Shown: positions 35,901 through 50,900 of the stretch, in pieces | How positions within the stretch are numbered: the first letter of the stretch is position 1 | Layout: the number at the start of each line of letters is the position of its first letter | Origin: Tetrahymena elliotti 4EA | Taxonomy: Eukaryota; Ciliophora; Oligohymenophorea; Hymenostomatida; Tetrahymenidae | Length of the DNA stretch: 64,000 nt | NCBI GenBank assembly: GCA_000231825.2 | Contig: JH720295.1 | Location: 1,392,771-1,456,770 of the forward strand | Direction: 5' to 3' | Translations under genes and position numbers: made by a program | Notes under the pieces: model-generated | What the model saw: only the letters and a program-made list of their open reading frames with translations | Told to the model about the DNA's origin: nothing | The model's database searches: none

Positions 35901-38900
35901 AACTAATTATTTTTAATGCTGATAAAATATTTGAAGCACAAAAAAATCTCAATCAAAAACTTTAAAAAATTCTCTTTGAAAAAATCTTACAAACTCAACC
36001 AAAAGACAGTTCAAAGTCTAATATTTCAATCAGTATGAGCAGAATCAATATTTATTTTCCTATTAATTATTAAATCCGCTCAGACATTTTCCTTATCTAA
36101 TTAAAAAACCTCAAATCATATAAAAGAGAACACGACTCTCTTCTCGTCTTACAATAAAATGATGCGTACTCCTACCACACAGAAAACCATAACAAAACTG
36201 AAGTAAAGGAATTATATAAATATTCTTTATTTATTTATAAATAATTAACCAATTAAATACAATCACAAATTATGCATTTTGATAAATTTAAGGTGAAAAA
36301 AATATTAACAAATTGTGGATAAAAATACTATTTTTTACATTGATTTTTAATATTGTAATTTATTTGAAATTTTGGTTTCACTAACTAATTTTACAATAAA
36401 AATAGCATTCAAAAGAGATGATAACTTTTTTTACAAGTGTTGATAGCTTGAGATTGATGTTTGTAAAGAGTTATGATTGGGAAGAATATGAAAACGTATT
36501 TTTGGTAAACTATGCTAAATTAAATTAGAGCACAAAAAGCAACAGTATGAAAGAATCAACTAAGGATTAAAGCAACAATTTCACAAATAATAACTTTTAA
36601 ATACCTTAAAAGAATGTAGCAGCAAACTTAAACTTGAACAATAATTAGTAACACTCTCAAAATTATGAGAAACTTAAAAATCACAAACCATATGTGAGCA
36701 TTTTAGAGACTTTGTAAATTGTTGTTAGAATAGATTAAGAAGACAGTGAAGTGCAGTTTGATAATTACATATAAAAAACTGCGAATGATAAAATTAAAGA
36801 TTATAAGAGTGTTATTTACCCTCACAGCTTCAAAGTAAAATAAAATAAAATAAAAATGATTTATTTGAAACATGTTAATTATTCTTTAATAATTATACAG
36901 ATATCCCTAGACCTGCCCTTCCTCATATTTAATTTTGATTTGAAATAAATCCACATTTTAAATTATCTTGCAACAAAATGGCTTATTTAAGGAGTTAACC
37001 TCTTCTAAGCAATAAAAAACCAAACTCTTCTAGGTTACGAATAAAAATCTAGCTACTTTAATCATCCTAATAAAAAATTGAGAAAATCTAACATTTTTGT
37101 AAATTTACAATTTAATCTATATATCTATCTTAAATTAAAATTCATTTTTGTTTTTGAAAAAGGACAAGAGGCCATCTGAGTAAGATAGATATTTCAACAA
37201 TTAAGTAAGACCTTCCTTTTACTTCTTTTTAATTAAAATTGAAATAGTATTATTTAAATCAAACTTAATTTATTTTTCATAATTAAGATTAATTTCTCTT
37301 TAAATAAATGTTTTTGTTTTCTGAAATATTTATAAACAAGATAAATGGTGTTGCTTTTTTATTTGATTTTGAAATGAATTAATTTGCTTTTCATTCGAAA
37401 AAATATTAATATAAATATACATTTTAGATTATTTTATTGAAATTGAAATTCATTTATTTTCTTGATAAAAAAGTATGGATATAATAGCACAGCATATTTA
37501 CCTACAGAAGAATATTAAGATTATGTGAACAATTATGTAAACACAAAATTATTAAAAATGAGGAATAATGTTAAATTATTAATAATAAAGGATATTTAAT
37601 AAGATAGAATTATGGATTTGTTAGAAAATTTTATTGTTTTAAGAGTGAAGGTTAATTTAGAAGGACTCATGCTTAACCTTGCTGTAAATAGTCAAGAAGC
37701 TTTTTAAAATAATAATATTCCTTAAGCAGCAACATAATCTTTTCACTCTAATGATTTATTTGCTTTTTATTTGAAAAACATAAAATTTATTTTCATAGAA
37801 AAAGTGCAAGAGTAGAATTTGAATTTAACAATAGAAACAATTGTTTTAGAATAAAAAGTAATTCATTAATTAATTCCTTTAACTTTTATTTATTCAATGA
37901 TTAAAAACTGATTCTATTCAAATATATTTAGAATTGTTATGACATTAAACTCAAACAGCCTCTTGCTAATTTAAGCAGTAAACTTTTAAGTTAAAGCGAT
38001 TATGCAAAGTTGTATGCAAATTAGTATATAGAAAAGAATAATATACAAACAAAAGTCTTAGACTAATTGAATGAAGAAGAAGAAGATTTTAATGAAAATG
38101 CTTAGTAGAAAAATAATTTAAATTATTACAATTTTAATACTCACAACTTATAGCTAAGCAATGCAACTCAAGCAATCAACATGAATGAAAATTTATTTAA
38201 AAAGCAAACAAAGTATTAAGATTTATTTGATGAAATCGACTTGGCCAAAGGTGAATTTTAGAATTTATATATATTAAATGATTTTATTCAAATATTTATT
38301 TTTAGGATTCAATTAAGACTTAAATGAAGAAATAGAAGATTTAAAAGCTATTGGGGATGGTTTATCAGTCATTCAAGATAAAGATGGACAATAAAATAAA
38401 TAAAATTAATATACCTAACAACAACAACAGCAATATGATATTCAGCAAGAAAAAGTTAAAGATTTTGTTATCGAATCTAAAGAAACCAAAATCAGATAAC
38501 AAGAAAATTTGAGAAATTATTTAAATGATGGAATTTATACAAAACTAGATGATTACAAACATTTATCAGCAAGTATTTATCTATCTATCTATCTTTTTAT
38601 TTGTTTATTTGCTTACTAATCCTTGTTTTTTTACTTATAATTTTAATGAATAAAGGGAGATGTAAGTATTGCTTTTAGAATGGCAGAAATAGCTGTGGAC
38701 TTATTTTAAATTTTATGAATTATCCATAAAATATGAATAGTAATTAAAGTGATTATAATTTTACAAAAGAAAATCTATAAAGTACAAATAACTTTAGCTA
38801 AACTCCAAATAAAAACAGCAAGTTGGGAACAACTGTTTTTCATACTACTGCAAACAGTAAGCTTCATTAAGAAAAAGAAGAAGCTAGTGAGCCAGATTTG

Positions 38901-41900
38901 AGATTGAGTTTTAAAGTATTTAGAAATGCTCTTAAAAAGCAGCTTTCAGAAGAGAATTAAAAGCAGTTCTCTGAGATAGATGTTTAGTTAAAACAAACTG
39001 TCTTCACAATGGATCCAGATATGATTTAATAAATTAAATTAATCATTGATAGTGTTAGTGTATTCACTAAAATTAATATTGATAGTTTCTAGTAATATAT
39101 GAAATGGATGGGTTTCTGGCCTGACTTTTACTAAGGTAAATAAATCACAATTTTCATAAATGCAATCTCATTAAATCTAAATCTAAATTAATTAAATAAA
39201 AAGAAGAACAATAAATCTTACTTGAGGAAGAAACAGTTAAGTAAAGTCATCCAGATGCATCAAATGAAATACCTTCTACAAATATCTGTGTTAAAACTGA
39301 AGGAATTACAATTATTTTTGTCCATAAAAAGGTAAATTCTAATTGCATGAAAGAAAGTATTCTTAATTTCAACAAATGAATGATTTTTATCAAAAATTGA
39401 TTTAAAAAGATTAAAAGATTACTACTTTACATTCAATAATTTTGAAGCAAATTAGTTCAAAATACTTGTCTTTAATAAGATTAATACTTAGAAAAAGATT
39501 CTATTAAATTTCAGTTTTATTAAAAATATTAAATTTTGATAAAATCATTACAAAATAATAATTTGCAATTTGAAAATAAATCTGGAAGAAATAAATTTGG
39601 ATATGCTTTTCGACTAATTTGTTTTCAGTGATTGTTTTATTTCATTTTGAAATGAAATTAGTCTTTTTTAAATTCATTTTTAATATTTAAAATAATAGGA
39701 AAATATATTTTTGATGAATTTGGAGAAATTTGGTTTTTAAATGAAATCATTTTAGCTTTTGAGTAAAGTTGAGTTTTTTTCTTAAAATGTGAGCTTTTTT
39801 GAGACTCATGATAAGATTGGAGCCCACTCAACAGTCATTTAGAGTCTATCATAAGAGGAAGTTAATACTATGAAGGGAGAGTTTATTATTTACAAGAGCG
39901 AACATTTGGCTAATCTTTAGAAATTTAAGACATATTTAGGAATAAAATTGTGTGGAGTGAAAGTTATTTTCTTAAAAAGAAGCACCTATGAGATTTAGCT
40001 ATATATTAGAGCTCATATTCTAGAAGCTTTAAAAAAACAGCTTTCAGAAAAAGATGAAGAAAAAATCAATTAAAATTTTAAAAAGAGGATATTAAAATAT
40101 TTCAAGTTACCCATTTATGAGGAACACCATTAGACAGCTGCTAAAAATGAGAAAGAAAGCTAGAGTTTCTAGCAGCATTAGCAATAACAATAATAGTAAT
40201 AACAAAATTAACACTATCAAAATAGCTATTTGTATGACAGCAAAATTATTTCTGAAGATTAAGAAAACAACAATTCAAAAAATGTTTCATCTTTTCGCTT
40301 GGAATTGCTTATTCTAGATTCATAAGCTATTGGTTATAGAAACTCCCTTTCAAATGATGCAATTTACTTGCACTTTTAAAAGCTTGGAATGTGGACAACA
40401 GGTAAAAAATTAATGAAAAAAATAATTGATTAAATTAAATTAAATTGATTTCTTATGCATTTTATTTATTTATTAGGTACTTGGGGTATGGATGAAGGTG
40501 AACTAATTCTAAACGAACTTCTTCAAAATGAGATGACTAAAGGAGGCTTTGATTAAGAATTTGAGGAAGTAACTAGTAATGAATAACAATAAATAAATGA
40601 TTGGTAGAAAGCTATGAAATTAATTGATTAGGTTAACGAAGTTATTCCTGAAAAAGAATTTGAAGGATAACAAAGTGCTAATTATGAGCAATTTTCTTAG
40701 GAGTAGTAATCTATTTCTAATAGATCAAGAAATGTCACAGGCAGTGATTTTAACTAAACTATGAAAAATGCTATTGAACCTCAAACTCTTGAGGGAAGTG
40801 ATTCCATGAATTAGTCAAGAATCTAGGCTGAGTCAGAAGAAATCATTGAATAATAGTCTATCATTCAAATTAAAATTAAAGGAGTCCAAATAAGAACAAA
40901 AGACGGAAAAGAAAACAGTGATCTTGTTGCAGTTGACCCAGGAAAAGATTGGAGTATTGATCTTAAAATTTTCACTGATGATAAATTTAATGAAGAAAAC
41001 CCAGGCATGAATCAAGATAGAAGTCCTCTCAAAAGTAAATTAAATCTCTCTCTCTCTCTTTCTTTCTTTTTTTAAATAAAAATCAATCATTAAATTATTC
41101 TTTATTAAGTCTTGCATAAATTAATGTTGGAGTTAAAAATATTTTTAGCAAAATGAATAAATTGATAAAATAAGCCAAGCAATGAAAAAGCTATTTATCA
41201 AAAATTTTTTGATAAATAAATAAATAAATGGTGAAACAAACACTTATTTGTTTTTTATAGTTAACAAGAAAGTTAGATTATTTGAAATATTTATTGAGAA
41301 TTTTTAAAATAAAATAAAATATTTAATAGTTGATATAAAAATTGATTCTCTAAATTTATTTATGTGGGATCATGATTACAAGACTGTTTGCAAGTTTTTT
41401 CAAGAAAATTTAGGTGAATAACCTCAAACTGTAATTCCTTCAAATACTAATGACTTAAAGAACGAAGAGGTAACTTTTTTAAAGGAAATTCTTTTTATTT
41501 CAAACTTTTTCATTTTCTGCAAGACTTGGTGTTTTATTGATATCAGACTCAACAAAGCTTAGGCAAAAATTTTTTAAGGTGACAGAGGAGAATACATTAA
41601 ATATTATCATGCTAATTTTTGCAATAAAAACCTCCAAAGAGACATCAACAGCGTTTACTGCAGATGCAAGGATAATGCAATTAACAATAATGAAGCATCA
41701 ATTGGAGAAATCGAAATTAAAGGTTAATTTTTTTATATTATTTTCATAAAAGTTCATTTTTTTTATGTGAAAATAATTATTTTTGGTAAATTTGAAACGA
41801 TTAAATAAAAATAATTTAAATAGATTTGATTTATAAATTCTACATGCAAGAATATGGTGGAAAAACTATGAAACTGTTTGTTGGACACATAAATTTAGAT

Positions 41901-44900
41901 GATAACAGAAAAAACTCTAAAATAAATGGAAAGAAAATTTTATACGATTTGAATTTGTAAGAATTCAATATTTTTGATGAGATATCTACCTTTGACTAGA
42001 ACGTTGATGAAAATCAAAATATTATCTTTTAGAATATTGATGAAGGCAACTAAGATATTGATAACGTTAGTTAGTCAGATGAGATGGAAATTTATGAGAA
42101 TTTTGATTAAATTGAAGAAAATGAGGCACCAAAAGAAGAAGAAAATACTGGTACAGAGCTATCAAATATTTAAAAAGATCAGAGCAAAGACAGCAATAAA
42201 TCTGAAATTAAAAAGAAAGAGAAAAATAATCAAAAAAACAATGAAAAGCATAAATCTAAGCACAAAAAATCAAATAAAAAGTCACCTAAAAAAGAAAAAA
42301 TAATTTCAAATGAAAAAAAGGTAAAATTAAATTAAATCTTCCTTACTATCAATATAATTAGTTAGATTAATTTAAAATATTTTTCACAAAATTCATACAC
42401 TTAATTTATGAAAATTCTATCAAATCAAATTAAATAAAAATAAATTTTAGATTGACAAGAATGCTAATAAAGAAATAAATGCTGAAGTAATCAAGATTGT
42501 TGAAGAAAATAAGGAAGAAGGAGGTGGTACTGATAAAAAGGACTTGAAATAAGAGCAACAGGTGTAAAATCCTCAAAATAATTAAAATCTTTTCTAAAAG
42601 ATTTGCACAACTATTAAGAATGCTTTCAGTTGTACTTGTTTGAGAAGAAAATAAGCAAATGAAATCAAGGAAAAATAAAATGCTGACAAATAAAAAGACT
42701 AATAAGAGATTATTTAAAAAGAAGATTTATATTTAGTAGATAACAACTCTTAGTAAAACAAACCAAACATAAATTTAAAAAGCAGTAATCGTGAAGGGGA
42801 TCAAAATTTGTATTCTCAGCAGTAGCTTGTTCATAACGATCATGAAAAAATTGTCTAATTTGAACTTAATAATGAAAATGAAGTGATCGCAGAAAAATAA
42901 GATTGCAATCCTTTAAGTTTTTAATATAAGAAAAAAGTAAAATAATTTTTCAATTAAAAATATATCCTTATTGTCAACCAATCAATTAATTAATAAAATT
43001 AGTCGACTTCTGCTTCTTTAGAAAAAAGTGATCTAAATTAAGACATAATTGAGTCTAATAGTATTGAAAGAGAGTGGCCAACAGACAACTATCCAAACAG
43101 GAAAAAGAAAATATTTAAACTTTCAGAGTCCTTGAAGAAAACTATCGCAAATCCTAAATCAGATTATGAAGACCTATAAAATGGTACAAATTTTGCTCAT
43201 TTTTCTTTTTTTAAGCAATTATACTTATTTTCATAAGAAATATTAGAAACCTTCATTTATATAAAATTCATGCCATTCATTTATTATTAAATTTAAATGA
43301 AATTTTTAAGATAGATTTTTATTTTAAAACTGTTGTTAATCATGATTTAGTCAAAAATTCTTAAAATTAAATTGAGATTTTTGAATTAAAAACATATTTA
43401 AATAAAATTAGAATTCGATTTGATGTATAAGCTTCATGAAAAGAATAAATGCGATTTTAAATTTATATTTCGCTCAAGACCTGATGGAGAAAAGTTGATA
43501 AAGATGATGATTGAGAATAAGACAGTTTATTTAGCTTTAGATTTAATAACTGATATAGTGAGGTTCTTTAGGAATCCATATAATGGGTCTGACTTTTAAC
43601 CTAATGTGAAATAGTCACCATACTTTAATAACTTTGCTTAGATGACAGTTGAAATCAAAGTAAAATTTTATTTATTTTATCAAGTATTTTTTAGAAAGAA
43701 AATAAATTTTAAAATAGGCTTCTAATTTGATGTGTTTTACTAAAAGTGAAGAAGCAGAAGTTTAACCAGAAAAACCTGTTGTTTAATCCAAATTAATGAG
43801 ATAAGGCAGTATTTTTGTAGCAAATAATTATACTTTCTAGAGTGGAGGTTCTTAGAATTAAAATCAAGCAGGAAAAAAGAATGAAAGGGAATCAAAAGAT
43901 AGCTCTTAAAATATCAATAGCACTCTTGCTTTCTTCCTAGATAGTAAATACACTCATAAATGGAAAGGAGATAGCTACTATGGTCCTGGTAGTGTGAAAA
44001 TTACTGTTGATACAGATATTAAAAAAGTCTTTCTCATTTAAAATCAAAACATATTCTCTTCAGCTTCTCCTAATAATATCGGTTCACCATCTTAAAAACC
44101 AGTAACAAACAAACCTACATTTATTTACTATTAATATTTTAATGAAAACAAATCATTTCAAAAAATAATTTTGAATATGCTCAATCAAATCAAAAAATAA
44201 ATACTTCTTTCTTAAAATTTAAATTAAACTTTATTGATTATCTCTAAAATCAACTAATAATTCATTCAATTTTATTACCACAATTCACTATTCTTAAAAA
44301 ATCTTTAACAGCTTTTTTTTTTCAATTAAATTTTAAACAAATAAAAAATTATTTTTCTATCTAAATTATCCCCACATTTAAAATGGTATCTATCACCAAG
44401 TAATTTTTTTTGCTGCATTGAAACATAACGCTAAGAAAAATAAGAGGCTATTAATGTTTCAGTTATATTATCTTTTATTTAATCTCCTACGATAATGGAG
44501 TATTAATCAAACAATCAAATATCTTAATGTAAATTTTCTTAATCTTTAAGAAAAAATACACTATTAATAGAAATTAATTAAGAACTTAAAATAAATAATT
44601 TCAACTAAATTTTTTTGTTTCAAAATTTATTTTCTGAGATTTTAAAGTAAATTTTTGAGAATTGTATTGAGCTTATTGTTATTAATTGAATATTTCATTT
44701 TAGAATAATTAAATATCAAAAATGATTTTCTAAAAGATTTTTAGATTTTACTAATTTTTCTAAATAAATACATTAAATTATTAATATATTTTTAAATTAA
44801 AAAGTAGAGCTTTAACTTTCCATTTAGTTTGCAAAAAAAGAAGAGTACTGAAGTGAATTCTGCTATGAATAATAATTATTCATAAATAAATCAAAATGTT

Positions 44901-47900
44901 AGCAGAGACAGTTTTATTTCAGGAATTTAATAAAATAAATCTAAATAACCCAACAAATCTCTATATTTTAATTCAAATCTAGTCAATTAAGTAAGTGCTG
45001 AATCATATTTTTAAAATAATACTCCAAGTAATCAGATAAATTAACTAATGAATAACTAAAATATAAATAATTAAATTTTTATATAATAAAACTAAAGTAA
45101 TTTAACTACCATCAATAACCAAAGCACACTACCAACTGCAAATATTAACAACTAATCCTAAAATAACGTATTTCAATAAGCAACATCAATAACATTTCAA
45201 AACTAAAACTAAAACTACTAATCTCAATATCAAACTTATTTATAAAACTAAACTCAAACCATTCTAGAAAATGTCAAAATTGTTTTTGAAACAACTTACG
45301 AACTAGATTTCGTAAGAAATAAAAACCAATAACAAAGAAATTTCTTACTCTAAACCAATGGGCAAGCTTCAACCAAAGACAAACTCGCACAATAAAAACA
45401 ATTTGATCTAAATGAACACTCATACAGAAAAACGAACATTACAGTAACAAACAGCAAGAAAAAAAAAAACGAGCATCAAGCCTCAGTAACAACTCTTGTT
45501 AAGCTGCAAAAGCTTATCAAAAATATAGGCCAACCAACGGCAAATCCTCTAAGCATTCCATACATACCAGTCTAAAGCTCAGTCCCAATGAATCCATTCT
45601 TCGACTATAATATCCAAATCCTCACCCTTAAAGTAGAAAAATTCCACTTCGAGATCCTTAAAAATAGCTTTGGTGTGAAAATATTAGCCCTCAAATTTGA
45701 TAATCTTTATGCAAAGAAAATTCAAAAACTCAATAACTCTCTATTTGGTTTAAAAGTACTTACTCCATTTTTCAATTATCTTTTTATTTCAATAAATTTT
45801 TTTTTATTTGATGATAAATTTCATTCTTTTGATGAAAATACCCATTTAATTTAAAAAAGTCTGTCTATCTATTCATGACTATTTATTTCAATATTAATTT
45901 TTCTTTTTATAATTTTAAACATTTTTAATTTCATATTTTATAACTAAAAAAATAATTTGAATTGTTTATTTCATTATCTTTTTGGATTTAAATGGCCTTA
46001 CTTTTTTTGGTAATAGCCAAATAAAATTGTTGTTTAATAAATAAGGGAGCTATAGGAATAGACTATTTCAACAAGAGAAGGATCACTTACGAACCACTAT
46101 TGGAACCTTGGGTATTTATGGTAAGATAAGAACGTATTGGTAACAGTCACAATCTGACAATTTAGAATTTTGAGTCAAAGAAAGGTGAGAATTAAATAAA
46201 ATATTATTTATTTATTGAGAAATTTTCATTAAAAATTAGATGAAAATATGCTTCCTTTGTTAAAAGAGCACCACAATAGTTTTAATCTAAATGTTAGTCT
46301 TTCATGTTTAGAAACTCTTATGGAGGCTTATAGAATATATAAAGGAACTATGACTGATGAAGAACCTTACATGATTATCAACAAGACTGGTCTACCTGTA
46401 GAAATAAAAGATTCAAATAAAGAGAATAGCCAACCTTAAGAGTTATAAAGCTAACAAAAAACAAAATGGTAAGGGTGGAAAGAAGTTTATGCTTTAAGAA
46501 TGCAAAAAAATAAATATCAAAAGTTAAGTGATAATAAAGCTTTAATAAATTTGAACATTTTGAATAACAACTTCAATAATAATAACAATAGTAATAATAA
46601 TTCCTTCTTCAATGTAGCTACATAAATGGTTAACTAAAATCAAAATAACTAAGGAGCAAATGTAGAATCAGGTAATTTTAACATTGATTCATTCACTTTT
46701 ATTCTTATTATTTTTTGTTTAGTTTAATTCATTTCACTTATTTAAACCTAACCTACTTAACCTAAATAAACTCTAATACTCATAAACAAACAAAAAATAT
46801 GATTATTTTTTCCACAGAGTAAAAATAATTCAAAGCTAATTAATTAATTAATATTCATACTCATTTTAAATAAATTATTAAAAATCACTAAACACAATAT
46901 CAAAAATGAAATAATTAATTTAGTTTCCATGGTTTATTAATTATTTTTCTCTTCGTTTTTGAGCTCTTAATTTTAATTTTGTTAGAGTTATTCCTTCAAT
47001 AAACAATTGTTTGTATCATTGATTTTTTAATAAATTTATTCCTTAAGTAAATATAATTTTAAATATATTAAAATAATAAAATTTTTAATATGAAAGGATT
47101 CTTTGATCAATAAGGTGGTTAAAATGCACCTCAAGTATCTCTTTTTAGAAAGGATGTGAGAAATGGAGAGTAGAATTTAAATGGGTAGATTTAAGAGACT
47201 TCTGATGAAGAAAAAGAAAAATTATCTCCTATGGTAATAAATTCAGATAACTTTTAAAAGTACACTACAACAAATCCTATACATGAAGGAGATGAATAGT
47301 TTGAAATGAATAATTTGGATGAAAATGAAAGGATCAATACATAAGGTAGTTAATATCAACCTAATAATAGGAAAATAGGATTTAAATAAGGATTCAACAG
47401 CTAGAAGGATTAAACAAGTCTGCAAGGAACTTAGGAATCAAATAATAATATTATTAATTTATAAATTTAAGATTAGTAAGGAAGACCTTAGACTTCTTTA
47501 CATAATATTCGCCCGAAAAATAGATCAAATAGTAGTTAACATTTAAATGTTGGCAACTATAATGGAGAAGAATTGAATAATAACTCAGTTGAAAAGAGTG
47601 AAGACAGGAATATCGATAACAAAGGTGGTATTCCTCCAATAGTTATTTTAGAGAAATTAAATTCAATTAAATCTGATTAACAAGGAAAAGTGCATACACA
47701 TCGACATGCATAATTAAGAAAAAACTCTTAAGATTCTAAACAGAATCTATTTACTATCAAGGATGATAATTTATTAGACAACACAAGAAATAGAAAATCA
47801 ACTGATGCATTTATTGATTATGGAAGCTTAAAGAACTAGAAAAAAGTTGATCTAACAAATATTATCAACATGTAATAAACAACCCAGCTAAAATCTGTTT

Positions 47901-50900
47901 CAATCCCATTCAGTCCAAACTAGAATTTAACCAATTCAATTAATCTTGCTTCCCAATAAAATAAAAAATCTTAAGAAAGCAAAAAAACTGGAGGAGGGGG
48001 AGCCTCTTTTTTTAACAAAAGTAATATCCTTCAAACACTCAAAATGAACAACCTTCTATCAAGCCAAAAAAATAGACAGTATCTTTTCAGATAAATTAAA
48101 AGAATATAGCTTGATCATGTTGGAAAAATTCTCATCCCTCTCAAATTAGACAAAAACGAACTCTTTGAAAAAAAGAAAGCCCAAGAAAATACTCTCCTCC
48201 TTAAAGCCAAAAACCAGCAGCTCTAGAAAAAAAAGACCTAAAAAGATGCTAAAAACCAAGAAAAAGATTTTACCTTGATCAGAGCCTTCATGAGTAATCT
48301 GAATTCTCTCTAAAGAAACATCAACAAGCTAGGGTAAGAGCTTATTAGTACCCTCCTCAATAAAAAAGTTAATGAAAGTGGAAAAACATATCTCCTCGTT
48401 GATAACAAAGTAATCAATCAATCAAAACATTCTATTCTATTTTATTCTATTCTTTTTTCATTTTTCTCATAATCATGAATCAAATAAATATCTTTCAAAC
48501 AAAAATCTAAAGAAGAAAATTTAATTTAAAATTTAAAAATCATTAAATCCTGTTTTAATCTAAAAAATCTGATGCTATTTTTTATTATCAAAGATCATTT
48601 ATTTCTCTTGAAATATCATCAATCTTTTTTTTAATAATTTGATTTACAAATAATAAATTGAATTATTTTATAGAAATAAATTAATTACACTTTTAACTCA
48701 ATCATTTTAAAATAAAAAGCTAAATCCTTAGACTGGGTCAAAAGAAATAACAATTTCTTCTGCAGTAAAGTTTTTCAATAACCTTTCGAGACCTATTGTG
48801 ATTGAGTTTTAGACAGAAGTGGAGATTGGATAGTAAAAACAACAAAATTAATTCAATATAATTGAACAAAACTCTTTTTTTGAAATTCCTTTGGATAAAT
48901 TGGAGGCTTGTGCTTATGTTCGTCTTTTCCCTTATTTAGAGAAGGACAACTAACCTGTTCCATACAATTAAATAAATAGTTATTATGAGTTTGTATTACT
49001 TAGCAGCTTAATCAAAGACAAGACTTCTTATAATGATTATACTGTAGATGAAGATGATATCATTAGCGATATTCTCAAAGACTAAATCTAAGGAGTTAAT
49101 GTTGAAAAAGGTACATTTTTTCTTAATTCTTTCTTAACTTGCTCATTCATTTATATATTTGTTCAATTGTTTAGAATTATTTATTTGTTTTTTAACTTTT
49201 TTTGAGATATTACATTTATTTAAATGAATGAATAGGTAATAGATTAATTTACAAAGAAGATTATGAAGTAAATCCACATTTTGACAAATCTGATTAAGAG
49301 AAATAACTGAAATCTCCAACTAAAAAACCTATCCAAGCCAGTAAATAACTAGAAAAAGATCAATAGATGCAGTAAATTTAGTAGGATTTGATCTACTTTT
49401 TAGTAACTTGTGTGAAGACTAAACATTCAGCTAGTTATTCTTTAAGTGAAAAGGAATTTGCTTATGAAACAACTTTGATTATTAATCCAATTTTTAAGTT
49501 TATAAATGCAACTGTAAGTAGTATTAATATTATATATGGTTTGAATGTCCCTTTAAAACCAACTCATAATAAAGCAAACTAAAGTAAAAATAAAATAGAT
49601 CCAGAGCATATCAATCCTAAAAGTAGTCTAGAATGCACAAGTGTAAGATTCTTATTTTCTTCATTATTTGGTATATAATCATGATTATTAATTTAGTGTC
49701 CTTCTTCAGAAGATTTATAGATAGTCATATCATTGAATCTTTATAGATAGACAAAAGAGCTTAAAGTATTCACTAAACATGAATAAAAATATAAAATTGA
49801 TTTAAGATTGGAAAGCTTCTTGAAAAAAAGCATAATCTTGTATTTGGATGTTGTCAAACTAAGTGAAAAAAGCAGAGAAATCGTGCTATTTTGTCCCTAT
49901 TTAATTTTAAACAATAGTGGCTATAAAGAGGTCAAGATAAGAGAATATGGCTTAACCACTAATATTGATTCTCATTAGGATGAAGAAGATGAGAATTTCT
50001 TTACCAGAAGAGATAAAAATTAGCACAGTCTCTAAGGGGCTGGAAGTAGCTAGAAAAAGCGTGCATCTATATTTGAGTAAATTTATAAAAATAATAATTT
50101 AGCTCATTTCTTCAGCAAAAAACAAATATTCATTTTGCATTTAAGCTTGAAATAAATTAAATTTACCAATTCAAAAAATAAAATGTGATAATAAATTTAT
50201 TATATTTTTTAATCATTTTAAAAAAATTAGAGTTCATAATGATATTAAAGCTGATTCTTCTTTTAAACCAGCCATCAAAAGTTTCACCAAAATAGAAAAT
50301 ATTTGTGATGAAAATGGAAATCCAATCAAAAGCGAAAAGGAAAGCAAAAGATAGACAATTTGTGAGTAAAAGATATTTAAAACAAAACCATAAAATAAGT
50401 ATTTTTTAACTTTATTAAAAGAAATGAAGAAGAAATTTAGAGTCTCAAGCAACTAAGAATGTTTTCTACATCCAAAACTATGAATAAGGTCAGAAAAAAT
50501 ATCATTTTTCTATCTTTTTAATTAAATATTTTGCAAAGCTAAACAAAAACAAATTTTTCATTCAATTTATCCTAAATTAAAATTCCTCTTTTAATTAAAA
50601 AATTAAAAGAATTTTTTTTTTGAAAAATAATCTCTTTTCAGCAAAATTTTATTCACAAAGATTACTTTTGGAGATATGAAAATAAAAAACCAAGAAATAC
50701 CATATGGATGGTAAATGAAAAAATTTTAATTCAAAATATGGAAGGAACATATTCCTTTTACTTAAAATTTTACAAGCAAAATGAATCTAAAACTTCTCAT
50801 AAAAAAAGAAAATTTTCAAAACTAATTGCTCATAAGTAAAAAAAGAATGCTAAAATATAAAAATTAAGAGACATTTATTGCAATAATTTATGTTAAAGTT

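Noticed and set aside
41974..42303. Long lysine/isoleucine-rich open frame on the + strand.
   Set aside because: It is an off-frame shadow of the VPS13 exon, whose own frame continues on both sides.
43200..43415. Possible boundary splitting the VPS13 region into two genes.
   Set aside because: A normal intron fits, no start codon with upstream spacer is seen, and N- and C-terminal VPS13 halves occur only once each across 32093-55810.
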